NCBI RefSeq assembly: GCF_018138715.1
Contig: NZ_JAGSHX010000001.1
Span: 682,001 to 746,000, forward strand
Direction of reading: 5' to 3'
DNA length: 64,000 nucleotides
Origin: Streptomyces asiaticus
GTDB lineage: Bacteria; Actinomycetota; Actinomycetes; Streptomycetales; Streptomycetaceae
How positions within the stretch are numbered: position 1 is the first letter of the stretch; every line of letters starts with the position of its first letter. The position numbers were made by a program, and so were the translations under genes. The notes under the pieces are model-generated. The model had not been told where the DNA came from. It did not search any database and saw nothing but the letters and a program-made list of their open reading frames with translations. Shown here piece after piece: positions 16,898 to 25,270 of this stretch.

Positions 16898-17806
16898 TCA
16901 GGGGCCGCAGGCCACGAGCAGGGGCAGCAGCGGAGCCGCCGCACTGGCCGCCACGACACCCAGCCACGTCACACGGTGCGGCCGGGGTTGCGGTGTGAGG
17001 ACGCGGCGCAGCCGGATGAGGGCACCCGGCCCGCCGACGCCCAGGGCTCCCCGCGGCGCCTGTCCCGCGGCCACCTCACACATGGCGGTCGCCAGTGCGT
17101 CCCTGGAGTGGCTGCGCAGGGCTCTGTCATCCGCGATCATCTCTACCAGCAGCGCGATCTGCTCCTTGGCGTGCCGGGCGAGCGGCAGGCCGGGGAAGGC
17201 ACGGGAGAACGCGTCCACGAGCAGGTGGAGAAGGTGGTGCCTGCCGTCGATGTGAGCGCGCTCATGTTCCAGTACGGCACGCATCTGCGGATCGGACAGG
17301 ACGTCGAGGGCCCCCCGGGTGATGACGACACGACGCCGACGCCCGGGAAGGCAGTACACGGCGGGTGCGCCATGGTCCACGACCGTGGCGTCGTATCCGG
17401 GGGCCGGCTCGCCGACCAGGACGAGCATGTCGAGGTGACGCTGCCGCGCCCGGCGGGCCCGCCAGGTGCAGAGCGCGAACCAGCCCAGAGGCAGCAGCAC
17501 GATCACGGCGGGGCCGCTGAGCGCCAGGGCGTCCGCGAGGGTGGGCGCGGATTCGCTTACCGGGGCGTCGCCGGCCAAGCCGCAGACGCTGAGCAGGCCG
17601 AGGAGGCCCTCATGTACATGGCGCTCGGTCAGGACCAGGTGGTACACCGCGAGAGCGGCGGCGACGACGAACGTCACCATGAGTCCCTGCCACGCCAGGA
17701 CCGCTATGGCTGGAGCACGGTGGGGCCACCGTGCCCGTGACAGCAGAGGCGGCATCGCGGCGCCCACCAGGGCCGCGTATCCGGCCAGTGCCACAGCTGT
17801 GATCAC
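16898..17806 (-). CDS. M56-family membrane metallopeptidase (BlaR1-like)
   Basis: A 302-residue membrane protease with four predicted spans. The zinc motif HERAH is at residues 181-185, followed by DGRHHLLHLLVDAFSRAF, and the downstream Glu-containing EMIADDRAL matches the third ligand region. It starts at GTG 17806, overlapping the stop of the BlaI-type gene (GTGA). In BlaR1/MecR1 systems such proteases respond to a signal and lead to cleavage of the cognate repressor. Here no penicillin-binding sensor domain is attached, so the inducer is unlikely to be a beta-lactam; copper or envelope stress is suggested by the neighbours only. Confidence 0.9.
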   Translation of the reverse strand: MITAVALAGYAALVGAAMPPLLSRARWPHRAPAIAVLAWQGLMVTFVVAAALAVYHLVLTERHVHEGLLGLLSVCGLAGDAPVSESAPTLADALALSGPAVIVLLPLGWFALCTWRARRARQRHLDMLVLVGEPAPGYDATVVDHGAPAVYCLPGRRRRVVITRGALDVLSDPQMRAVLEHERAHIDGRHHLLHLLVDAFSRAFPGLPLARHAKEQIALLVEMIADDRALRSHSRDALATAMCEVAAGQAPRGALGVGGPGALIRLRRVLTPQPRPHRVTWLGVVAASAAAPLLPLLVACGP

Positions 17807-18171
17807 GCGTCGCTCCGTTTTTTGGCCGCTCGGAGCGCCGAGCGTAGGGCGTCTGCCTCTTCCGGCGTGATCTGTTCGATGAAACTGACCAGAGTTCCGA
17901 CCGGATCCGGGTTGCCGCCCAGCGCCTCCTGCATCTGCGACGCCGTGTACTGCTGCCGGGTGCACGTGGGCTCGTACACCCAGGCCCGCCCCTCCTTGTG
18001 CCGCTTCAGCATGCCCTTGCCGTGCAGAATGTCGGCCACGGTCTTCACCGTGCTGTAGGCGATAGGCCGCTTCTTGCTGAGGTCCACCAGTACGTCACGT
18101 GCGGTCGCCGGCCGCCCCCAGGCCCACAGGCGGTGCATGATCTCCGCCTCGAGTTCACCCAGCTGACGCAC
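17803..18171 (-). CDS. BlaI/MecI/CopY-family repressor
   Basis: Winged-helix repressor of 122 residues from GTG 18171, chosen because GAGGGGAG stands about eight bases upstream; a longer ATG-started version would lack a ribosome site. The DNA-binding region reads ARDVLVDLSKKRPIAYSTVKTVADILHGKGML, a family hallmark, followed by a dimerisation tail. It is coupled to the M56 protease behind it and overlaps the membrane gene ahead of it by 17 bases, forming a three-gene unit. Target sites are probably the AT-rich dyads at 16575, 18738 and 22513. Confidence 0.92.
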   Translation of the reverse strand: MRQLGELEAEIMHRLWAWGRPATARDVLVDLSKKRPIAYSTVKTVADILHGKGMLKRHKEGRAWVYEPTCTRQQYTASQMQEALGGNPDPVGTLVSFIEQITPEEADALRSALRAAKKRSDA

Positions 18172-18712
18172 GTTCGCTCCCCTCGCCCCCGGAATGCGAA
18201 GCCTCCGGCACCAGTGACCGCTCATCGTAGTGGGCAGAGTCCTGGAGCCCTGCGGGGCCTTGACGAGAAGGCGCGGCCGGTGCGGGGCAAGCGGCGGCCG
18301 TACGCAGACGCCGTACCAGGGCGTGTGCGAGCAGTGCCAGCGAGGCCATGGCCAGGACTGGCTGTGCGGGGGCCCAGTACGAGAGGGCTCCGCTCACTCC
18401 GAGGGCCAGCACCACCAGCTTGTTGCAGATCGGGCAGCCGACGGCGAACGCGGACAGCACGCCCGCGAGCAGCGCCCGGCGCCCTCGCGGTCCCTCGGCC
18501 CGCGCGGCCTGAGGCCCATGCATGTACGTCGCCACCAGCAGTCCCATGAGCAGCGATGACGCCACCCAGACCGGATAGTTCCACCACAGCACCGGGGTCA
18601 TCCGGGTGTAGAAGGGCGTGGGTACGACTCCGGTCGGCACACCGATCGCGGTTCCGGCGACAAGGGCCACGGCCGCCGCCGTCACCCACTGATGTGGCGT
18701 CCACGTACGCAT
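18155..18712 (-). CDS. Membrane protein with CPICNK motif
   Basis: A 185-residue protein with four or five spans. A conserved-looking GCPICNKLVVLALG lies within a helix, that is, a membrane CxxC pair that could bind metal or undergo thiol chemistry. The C-terminal 40 residues are polar and disordered. It heads the operon with the BlaI/M56 pair and its promoter holds the TACTA-N10-TAGTA dyad. No characterised family is recognised with certainty; similar proteins appear in actinobacterial copper loci. The ATG at 18712 is the first start after the dyad. Confidence 0.75.
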   Translation of the reverse strand: MRTWTPHQWVTAAAVALVAGTAIGVPTGVVPTPFYTRMTPVLWWNYPVWVASSLLMGLLVATYMHGPQAARAEGPRGRRALLAGVLSAFAVGCPICNKLVVLALGVSGALSYWAPAQPVLAMASLALLAHALVRRLRTAAACPAPAAPSRQGPAGLQDSAHYDERSLVPEASHSGGEGSERASAG

Positions 18713-18737
18713 GCGCCCGCCTTTCTGCCGTTACCAT

Positions 18738-18757
18738 TACTACCAAACAGCTTAGTA
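18738..18757. promoter_or_regulatory. TACTA-N10-TAGTA operator candidate
   Basis: An interrupted dyad 26-45 bases ahead of the CPICNK membrane gene and about 90 bases ahead of the divergent DUF6153 gene. The composition falls sharply from the high-GC surroundings. It matches the site at 22513-22530 (opposite strand) in the pattern CTAC-N2-AACA-N3-TAGT. BlaI-type operators are commonly TACA/TACTA-type dyads, so this is the best candidate for autoregulation. Confidence 0.55.
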
Positions 18758-18844
18758 GGTCACCCCTACGCCCGAACCACACGGCATGATCCGGTCCGCT
18801 TCGGTAGTGTCGGACGGCGAAGCGACCACGGATGGAGCCACGAC

Positions 18845-19297
18845 GTGCATGTGAGCCGATGCGCACGAACGGGAGGCGCCCTCGGGCACCTCCTGCTCGT
18901 CGTCGTGCTCGCGATGGGCATTTTCGTGATGCACTCGATGGGCCATCCCGACAGCGCCGCCGACACGAGCATGGGAGCGGCTCACGCATCGGCCACCACC
19001 GCCCACCCAGGCGGCGGCATGGCCTCGCCGCAGGGCGTTGTCGTCTCTTCGCACACGTCGGACTCGCATCAGGACGGCAAGACGTCCTCCCACTCCCCGG
19101 CCATGGGGATGGACATGGCCTCGCTGTGCGTGGCCGTGCTCGGCACATGGATTCTCGCCAGTCTTCTCCGGGCGGTTCTGAGCCGCGGGACGGACTGGCT
19201 GGCACGGCTTCGCGATGCCGCCGTGGCGGTCCTGCGCCCCAATCCCCCTCCGCCCAGACCACCTGACCTCGCTCAACTGTCAGTCCTGCGGATCTAG
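18845..19297 (+). CDS. DUF6153-like small Met/His-rich membrane protein
   Basis: About 150 residues from GTG 18845, with GGAG about ten bases upstream; GTG 18851 is possible. A first hydrophobic segment (GALGHLLLVVVLAMGIFVM) runs into HSMGHPDSAAD, then a Met/His/Ser-rich loop (HAMG-, HTSDSHQDGK-, MGMDMAS-) and a second span. Met and His clusters outside the membrane suggest copper or silver binding. It is divergent from the CPICNK/BlaI/M56 operon and 86 bases ahead of the DUF305 lipoprotein. Confidence 0.75.
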   Translation: MHVSRCARTGGALGHLLLVVVLAMGIFVMHSMGHPDSAADTSMGAAHASATTAHPGGGMASPQGVVVSSHTSDSHQDGKTSSHSPAMGMDMASLCVAVLGTWILASLLRAVLSRGTDWLARLRDAAVAVLRPNPPPPRPPDLAQLSVLRI

Positions 19298-19383
19298 GCC
19301 GAACGCCACCGCGGGCGGCTCGCGCTGCCCGCGTACCCCGTTCGACAGGCTTTCCGCAGAACAGACAACACGAGGTTTTCGAC

Positions 19384-20094
19384 ATGACCGCCATCAAGCG
19401 CAGCACGCTGCGTCCGCGCGTCCGCCGCATCGCTCTCGTCAGCACCGTCGCCGCCGCAGGCCTGGTCCTCGCCGCCTGTGGCAACGACGACGACATGAGC
19501 GGCATGGACCACGGGAGCAAGAGCAAGAACTCCGCCTCGGCGAGCGCGACCACCGGGGAGAACCCCGCACCGGGCACGTTCAACGACGCGGACGTGAAAT
19601 TCGCGCAGATGATGATCCCCCACCACGAGCAGGCCGTCGAGATGTCCAAGCTCGCCGACGAGCAGGCGCAGGACGCCAAGATCAAGACCCTCGCCGGGGA
19701 CATCGAGAAGGCTCAGGATCCCGAGATCAAGAAGATGAAGTCCTGGCTCAAGGCATGGGGCAAGCCGGAGTCGGGCAGCAGCATGCCCGGCATGGACCAC
19801 GGCTCCGACAGCAGCATGCCCGGTATGGATCACGGTTCCGGCAGCTCTGACAACTCGGGCATGCCCGGGATGATGTCCGACAAGGACATGAAGGAGCTGA
19901 AGGCCGCCAAGGGCGCGGACTTCGACAAGATGTTCGCGCAGATGATGATCGGCCACCACAACGGGGCGATCGACATGGCCAAGGACGAGCAGAAGAACGG
20001 TAAGAACGCCACGGCGAAGAAGCTCGCCGACGATGTGGTGAAGACCCAGACCGCCGAGGTCAAGCAACTCCAGGGCATGCTCGACAAGCTCTGA
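19384..20094 (+). CDS. DUF305 family lipoprotein, probable copper binder
   Basis: A 236-residue secreted lipoprotein: Arg-rich n-region, hydrophobic core and lipobox LAAC, followed by an Asp/Met-rich linker. It has the twin DUF305 (ferritin-like) helices with MMIPHHEQAVEMSKLA near residue 75 and MMIGHHNGAIDMAKDE near 190. Between them is a repeated GSSMPGMDHGSDSSMPGMDH segment, rich in Met, His and Asp. These residues point to extracytoplasmic copper capture. An accessory Lgt in the same island could lipidate it. Confidence 0.93.
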   Translation: MTAIKRSTLRPRVRRIALVSTVAAAGLVLAACGNDDDMSGMDHGSKSKNSASASATTGENPAPGTFNDADVKFAQMMIPHHEQAVEMSKLADEQAQDAKIKTLAGDIEKAQDPEIKKMKSWLKAWGKPESGSSMPGMDHGSDSSMPGMDHGSGSSDNSGMPGMMSDKDMKELKAAKGADFDKMFAQMMIGHHNGAIDMAKDEQKNGKNATAKKLADDVVKTQTAEVKQLQGMLDKL

Positions 20095-20108
20095 TCCGAT
20101 CACACGCT

Positions 20109-20154
20109 GACCGTTCCGGGCTCAGCCGGTCACTCCGGTGAGCCCGGGGCGGTC
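20109..20154. terminator. Long hairpin after the DUF305 gene
   Basis: Outer arms GACCG / CGGTC and inner arms CCGGGCTCA / TGAGCCCGG enclose a 14-base loop. It begins 15 bases after the stop, is strong even without a T-run, and separates the DUF305 gene from the next lipoprotein gene. Confidence 0.65.
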
Positions 20155-20227
20155 ACCGCCCCCACACTCCTTACTCGGGCCGCGCCCGGTCATGTCCCGG
20201 CCCGCCTCCACGATTCGACGAGGACCC

Positions 20228-21094
20228 ATGAAGACGCACCGCGCCGTCCAGGCAGCCACCGCCGTCGCCCTCGGCCTCACACTGGCCGCCTGCTCCAGCG
20301 GAGACGGCGACACGGACTCGTCCGATGCCGTCACGACTGTCAGCCACATCCACGGACTCGGGCTGGACCCGTCCGACCAGCGCCTGTACGTCGCGACCCA
20401 CGAAGGCATCTACACCCCCGGCCCCAAGGGCAATCCCAAACTGGTGGGCGACAGCAAGGACGACTTCATGGGCTTCACGGTGGCCCAGGGCAAGACCTTT
20501 TACGCCAGCGGCCACCCTGCCTCCGGAGCGGACGGTCCCGGCGACAAGGGACTGATCAAGAGCACCGACGCGGGCAGGAGCTGGAGGTCGCTCTCCCTCT
20601 CAGGGAAGTCCGACTTCCACGCCCTGGACTACGCACACGGCACCGTCTACGGCTACGACTCCACAGGCGGCCTGCTCCGCACCAGCAAGGACGGCACCAC
20701 CTGGAGGGACGGAGCCACGTTCCAGGCGCTCGACATCGCGGTCAACCCGGATGACGCCGATCTCGTGCTCGCCACCACCGCGGAAGGAGTCGCCCGCAGT
20801 ACGGACGGCGGCAAGACCTTCGCCGAGGGCAAGCAGCCAGTGATGGCCTTCCTCTCCTGGAAGGCCAAGAACGCCCTCTACGGCATCGACACCTCCGGCA
20901 GGCTGAGCCGCAGCACCGACGGCGGCACCACATGGAAGAAGCTCGCCACCGTCCCCGGCGGACAGCCTCAGGCGCTCACCGCCGTCGACGCCCAGCACGT
21001 CCTGGCCGCGACGCAGAGCGGCGTCTACGAGTCGAAGGACGGCGGCAAGACGTTTACCAAGCGCCTCGCCGTCGGATCGAGCGGCGGCCACTGA
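20228..21094 (+). CDS. F510_1955-like BNR/beta-propeller lipoprotein
   Basis: A 288-residue exported lipoprotein with lipobox TLAACSS. The mature part is a propeller of sialidase/BNR-like repeats: STDAGRSWRSL, TSKDGTTWRDG, STDGGKTFAEG, STDGGTTWKKL and SKDGGKTFTKR. It begins with HIHGLGLDPSDQRLYVATHEG, a signature of the F510_1955 group often found beside DUF305 and DUF6153 genes. No glycosidase residues can be assigned; the fold could equally bind metal or sense the cell surface. ATG at 20228. A weak GC hairpin lies after it at 21113-21129. Confidence 0.85.
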   Translation: MKTHRAVQAATAVALGLTLAACSSGDGDTDSSDAVTTVSHIHGLGLDPSDQRLYVATHEGIYTPGPKGNPKLVGDSKDDFMGFTVAQGKTFYASGHPASGADGPGDKGLIKSTDAGRSWRSLSLSGKSDFHALDYAHGTVYGYDSTGGLLRTSKDGTTWRDGATFQALDIAVNPDDADLVLATTAEGVARSTDGGKTFAEGKQPVMAFLSWKAKNALYGIDTSGRLSRSTDGGTTWKKLATVPGGQPQALTAVDAQHVLAATQSGVYESKDGGKTFTKRLAVGSSGGH

Positions 21095-21295
21095 CCCCTC
21101 AGCGAAACGCCATGTCGGCCGCGCCGACAATCCTGCCGTGGAGGCGGGGCGCGGGCTTGCTGTCGACGGGGGCACTGCCCATGGATTTCTCCCTGCCCGA
21201 ACAGACGGCCCGCGCCCGCCTACTGCATGGTGGTTGCACATAAGCTGCCATCGCAGGAAGTCACATCACGAGATCATTCCCGAGGGAAGCCGTCC

Positions 21296-22402
21296 ATGAC
21301 TGCACGAGTCCGCCGCTTCGACCGAGGCGAGATACATCGGCTCGCAGCTATGTACGGGGTGGTGGCGGCGCTGCACATCGCGGGGTTCGGACTGTTCGCC
21401 TACTACAACGCGCGCTACCACGGCCTCGCCGACAGCCGGGGGCGGTTGCTGTACGCGGGGGCCGCAGGGTTGGCCTACACGCTCGGCATGCGCCATGCCT
21501 TCGACGCCGACCACATCTCGGCCATCGACGACACCACCCGCTACCTGCTGCAGAAGGGCAAACGCCCGCTCGGGCTGGGCCTGGCCTTCTCCCTCGGCCA
21601 CTCGTCCGTCGTGTTCGGCCTCTCCGTCGGCATCGCCTTCGCCGCTCAGGCCGCGAACCGCTTCCAGGCCGGCTTCGCGGAGATCGGCGGCGTCATCGGG
21701 ACTCTGGTCTCCGGCGTCTTCCTCTACTCGATCGCCGCATTGAACCTGTCGGTGCTGCGCGGCATCGTCCGCACCTGGCGCGAGGCGAAGGCAGGCCGCC
21801 ACGAACCGGAAGAACTGGAGCAGTTGCTCGCCGACCGCGGCTTGATGAACCGGGTCTTCAAGGGCCGTTACAACCGGTTCATCGAGCACAGCTGGCAGCT
21901 CTACTTCGTGGGTCTGCTCTTCGGCCTCGGATTCGACACCGCCACCCAGGTCGGCGCGCTGGGCCTGGCGGCGGGCTCGGCTGCGGACGGCACGCTGCCA
22001 CCACTCGCCATCATCGCCCTGCCACTGATCTTCGCCGCCGGCATGAGTTTGATGGACACCACCGACGGGGTGTTCATGGCGAAAGCGTACGAGTGGTCGT
22101 TCTCCAACCCGCTCCGCAAGATCTACTACAACCTCACGATGACGGGTCTTTCGATCTTCGTCGCCTTCGTCGTCGGCACCGTGGAGCTGGTCTCACTGAT
22201 GGCGGAGCAGCTGGGCGCGGCAGACCACCGGCCCTGGTCGTGGCTCACCCGCATCGACCTCAACACCATCGGCATCGTCATCGTGGTCACATTCCTGGTG
22301 ACGTGGATCGGTGCCGTGACGCTCTGGAAGGTGCGGCGTTTCGACGAGCGATATCCGTCACACCGCACCTCTGCCGAGACGAAACCCGATCCATCGCCCT
22401 GA
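21296..22402 (+). CDS. NiCoT-family nickel/cobalt permease
   Basis: An eight-span importer of 368 residues from ATG 21296 (GAGGGAAGCC upstream). The NiCoT signature RHAFDADHISAIDDTTR near residue 70 contains the metal-selecting His/Asp pair. The second and third family motifs LGHSSVVF and LFGLGFDTATQVG are also intact. Members supply Ni(II) or Co(II) to urease, hydrogenase, superoxide dismutase or cobalamin. The 200 bases upstream have no gene; a TTGCA near the start codon is not enough to claim a nickel-repressor box. Confidence 0.93.
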   Translation: MTARVRRFDRGEIHRLAAMYGVVAALHIAGFGLFAYYNARYHGLADSRGRLLYAGAAGLAYTLGMRHAFDADHISAIDDTTRYLLQKGKRPLGLGLAFSLGHSSVVFGLSVGIAFAAQAANRFQAGFAEIGGVIGTLVSGVFLYSIAALNLSVLRGIVRTWREAKAGRHEPEELEQLLADRGLMNRVFKGRYNRFIEHSWQLYFVGLLFGLGFDTATQVGALGLAAGSAADGTLPPLAIIALPLIFAAGMSLMDTTDGVFMAKAYEWSFSNPLRKIYYNLTMTGLSIFVAFVVGTVELVSLMAEQLGAADHRPWSWLTRIDLNTIGIVIVVTFLVTWIGAVTLWKVRRFDERYPSHRTSAETKPDPSP

Positions 22403-22512
22403 TCGGGTAGAGGGTCGACGTCCCGCCGACCGAGCCGGGAATCGCGGCCAGGCCAAGCAGGAGCAGCATCGGTGTGGGTCGCGCCGCCCAACCACCCCCG
22501 GTCAACCATCCA

Positions 22513-22530
22513 CTATATTGTTAAGTAGAT
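22513..22530 (-). promoter_or_regulatory. AT-rich site matching the 18738 dyad
   Basis: On the minus strand this reads CTACTTAACAATATAGTG and matches the 18738 site at 12 of 18 positions, following CTAC-N2-AACA-N3-TAGT. It stands in the 232-base gap between the NiCoT gene and the M23 peptidase gene, about 105 bases ahead of the latter, in otherwise GC-rich DNA. This links the peptidase to the putative BlaI regulon. Confidence 0.45.
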
Positions 22531-22634
22531 TAGCCGTATGGCGGATCCACGACCTCGCTCTGAGGTCTGCGCTCCCACCTCAGGCGCCTGCTCACGAGGG
22601 GATGGCTTCGCTGGAGTACTGAGATCCGTTGACG

Positions 22635-24056
22635 ATGACCGATGCCGCGTACCGCTCGAACTCAGCCGTGGCCGTCGGTGCTCCTGCCGCCGAGACAGAA
22701 GAGAAGCCAGTGGTTAACGAGCGACAGCCGTCGGGGGACTGGGTCCCGGGCGGGACTCAGTCCCCCGACGCCGCGTACGGGATCTACCATGCCTACTACC
22801 ACGATGGTGCCCAGCACGGCGGTGTGAGATCTAGCGGTTACGACGACGAGGACCCGCTGTTCGGCGCGATGCCCAGCGTGTACGACACCACGGCCGCCCT
22901 TTACGACGAGCCCGACCATCGGCTGTCGTGCAACACCTACGGCTATGACCCCACTACGATGTGGGACACCCCCGGCCATGCGGAGATGAGCTCGTCCGCG
23001 GCCGACCTCGGCCCGGCAGACCCGAGCGGGTACATAACCCAGTGGGGGGACTCCACCGGCCAAGGGCGCAATGGGGTCGACTCCACAGCATGCTTCGAAG
23101 ACTCCGAGTCACAGACACGGACGTGGAGTACGGGTGCCTCTGCGGATTCCGGCACTTCCTGCGGGTCTCCTGCCTCACCGAACCTCGTTTCCTCTCCGGC
23201 CGATGAGCCGCCCTGCCTGGTATCGCACGTCCAGGACGCCACCGAGGATGCGGGGATCGCCTCACCCGGACCGAGCCGTGCCCACGTCCGTAACCGTCGT
23301 GCGTCCGCCCGGCGATCCGCGCTCCTGACCGTCGCCGTCCCGTCCGCTGTCGTTATGGCCATCACAGGAGCGGCGGCCGTCTCCGTCAGCGTCGACGACC
23401 AGGATGAGAAGGCCACACAGGCCAAACAGGCCACACAGGCCGCGCCGGACGCGACACAGGTCATCGAGCCATCGGCTGCCAACGGCAAGCTCGACGCGCA
23501 GCTCGCCGGTGTGACACGCGGCGCAGATGACTTCGCCGATCGCGCCAGCCGTACGCAGCAACGCATCGATCTCAAGCAACGTCAGCTGCAGGAGCAGAGG
23601 CGCAAGGCGGCCGAAGCCGCACACAGAAAGGCGGAAGCCGCACGCAAGGAGGCGCTCCGCCCGAAGTTCGCTCTTCCCGTTGCACAGCGAGGAGTCGGCG
23701 AACTGTTCGGAGCGGCCGGCTCCATGTGGTCGAGCCGGCATACCGGACTCGACTTCCCCGTGCCCATGAACACCCCGGTGATGGCCGTCACCGACGGCAC
23801 GGTCGAAGCCAAATGGAATCCGTTCTACGGAAACATGGTCATCGTCACCGCTCCCGATGGCACCGAGACCTGGTATTGCCATCTCGCCAGTGCCAAAGTC
23901 CGCGCCGGCCACGTCAAGGCGGGAGAGGCCATCGCCTACGCGGGAAGCTCAGGCAACTCGTCGGGGCCACACTTGCACCTTGAAGTGCATCCCGGCGGTG
24001 GCGACGCGATAGACCCTTTGGCCTGGCTTCGCGGTCACGGCCTCGACCCCACATAA
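22635..24056 (+). CDS. M23-family peptidoglycan endopeptidase with long disordered N-terminus
   Basis: About 473 residues. The first 220 are Tyr/Asp/Gly/Ser-rich and probably disordered. A single hydrophobic span follows (SALLTVAVPSAVVMAITGAA), then a coiled coil rich in Gln/Arg/Lys/Ala, and a C-terminal LytM domain with zinc and catalytic residues in SRHTGLDFPVP (near residue 370) and SSGPHLHLEVHPGG (near 445). It is probably membrane-anchored and cuts cell-wall cross-bridges. The start is uncertain: ATG 22635 is preferred over TTG 22629, and neither has a close ribosome site. Its upstream AT-rich site suggests shared control with the BlaI group. Confidence 0.87.
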   Translation: MTDAAYRSNSAVAVGAPAAETEEKPVVNERQPSGDWVPGGTQSPDAAYGIYHAYYHDGAQHGGVRSSGYDDEDPLFGAMPSVYDTTAALYDEPDHRLSCNTYGYDPTTMWDTPGHAEMSSSAADLGPADPSGYITQWGDSTGQGRNGVDSTACFEDSESQTRTWSTGASADSGTSCGSPASPNLVSSPADEPPCLVSHVQDATEDAGIASPGPSRAHVRNRRASARRSALLTVAVPSAVVMAITGAAAVSVSVDDQDEKATQAKQATQAAPDATQVIEPSAANGKLDAQLAGVTRGADDFADRASRTQQRIDLKQRQLQEQRRKAAEAAHRKAEAARKEALRPKFALPVAQRGVGELFGAAGSMWSSRHTGLDFPVPMNTPVMAVTDGTVEAKWNPFYGNMVIVTAPDGTETWYCHLASAKVRAGHVKAGEAIAYAGSSGNSSGPHLHLEVHPGGGDAIDPLAWLRGHGLDPT

Positions 24057-24125
24057 CAGCAATGGACGCGGCACTGGCGGAGGGTGCCCCGTCGCAGCCG
24101 GCCCCGGGTCGGGTGTAAAACGTGG

Positions 24126-24377
24126 ATGAATACTCTGAGTGATATTTCATCCGGTCACAGCAAGACTGAGGACCGCAAGGACGAGATGTTGCGCGACCTC
24201 TAACGCGATGCGGGGGTCGACTTCGACCGGGGCACCATCGCGTACTGCCGGATCGGTGAGCGCAGTGCCCACACCTGGTTCGTCTTCCACGAACTGCTCG
24301 ACCACGTGAACGTCAAGAACTACGACGGATCGTGGACCGACTACGGCTCGATGGTCGGCGTCCCCATCGAGAGGTGA
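24126..24377 (+). pseudogene. Rhodanese (thiosulfate sulfurtransferase) C-terminal remnant
   Basis: The last 55 or so residues of a two-domain sulfurtransferase remain, including the active-site loop [14 protein letters not shown] and the closing [18 protein letters not shown]. An in-frame TAA at 24201 splits it from a short upstream piece (SKTEDRKDEMLRDL), and everything N-terminal is gone. Not functional. Confidence 0.8.
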
Positions 24378-24438
24378 CCGAGCCAGGGCCTCACGGAGCG
24401 TGAGCATGGCAGCGGAAGTGGCCAGGAGCCCAGCGGTA

Positions 24439-24885
24439 TCAGCCGGTGACCGACGTCACGCGGCTGCGGTGCCCGAGCTCGACACGTCTACCCGGACCGC
24501 GGTGGCCAGCCGCGTCGTGGCCAAAAACAAGTACCGGGAGGGCGAGCGCCACGGCGGCGGCGAGGGACCCTGCCGCGATCCGAGCCCGACCCAATGGCCG
24601 GTGCGGGGCGATCAGGCGCCGCACTCGCTGGGCGGCGGTGCCGCCCCCGGCGGCGAGCGCCGCCGCGGGCACCGGCGTGCGGCGTTCGACCGGAGGCGAC
24701 CGTCAGCAGCCCCTCGGCCACAGTGAGCCGGTCGGTACGGGCCGCCGCCGCATCGTCCGCGCACAGCTCCACCGGTCGGGCCACCTCGCGCCGCCCGCCC
24801 CGGAGGAGCGGGATGCGGGGGAAGGCGCGCGCCAGGGCGGAAGTCCAGGCGAGGACCAGGTCATGGCGCTCGGCAAGGCGGGCAC
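24439..24885 (-). pseudogene. Degenerate M56 peptidase
   Basis: Fragment of a BlaR1-like protease: ERHDLVLAWTSALARAFP, then PVELCADDAAAARTDRL, and in a second frame LIAPHRPLGRARIAAGSLAA and the last span. The HExxH motif and N-terminal half are absent, and there is a frameshift near 24670. It resembles the intact M56 gene at 16898 in architecture but is a separate sequence. Confidence 0.7.
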
Positions 24886-24974
24886 TTAGAGGGAGCGCCC
24901 ACCCCGGCCGCGTCTTACGGGTGCGGAACGTGGAAACCCCGACCTGGGTCCAAGCCTCGGTTTGGTAGGCCACA

Positions 24975-25144
24975 GTGAACGGCCACACGGTCCTGGTCGG
25001 CACAGCCCGGCTGCTCGGCGATACCGACATGGACACCGACTCCCTCGCCCCGGCCGCGGCCGGCATCTCGGGCGAAGGCAAAACCCCGGTCTTGGCCGCG
25101 GTCGACGGCCGGGCCGCAGGTGTCCTCGCCGTCGCCGACACCGC
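24975..25144 (+). pseudogene. P-type ATPase nucleotide-binding-domain fragment
   Basis: Reads NGHTVLVGTARLLGDTDMD and GKTPVLAAVDGRAAGVLAV, the end of the nucleotide-binding domain of a copper-type pump, then runs straight into a CsoR fragment. There is no phosphorylation or membrane segment. Confidence 0.7.
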
Positions 25145-25227
25145 GACCACAAATCCGACCACCTCGCCCGGCTCCACAAGGCCGAAAGCCAAGTACGCGG
25201 GATCCCCCACATGGTCGCCGACGATCC
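25145..25227 (+). pseudogene. CsoR-type metal sensor fragment
   Basis: Twenty-seven residues (DHLARLHKAESQVRGIPHMV within them) match the first helix of CsoR/RcnR repressors. The Cys-His-Cys copper ligands that should follow are missing. Junction with the ATPase piece is seamless, so a deletion fused two formerly neighbouring copper genes. Confidence 0.65.
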
Positions 25228-25270
25228 CGCACCGCGACGCCACAGAAGCCGTCGACGCAGAGGAGCCGGC

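Noticed and set aside
18222..19703. Long minus-strand frame of nearly 500 codons
   Set aside because: It runs opposite real DUF6153/DUF305 genes and over the BlaI operon, is Arg/Ser-rich and has no motif; typical high-GC shadow.
21228..21296. Nickel-repressor (Nur) box ahead of the NiCoT gene
   Set aside because: Only one half-site-like TTGCA; the second half and spacing are not convincing.
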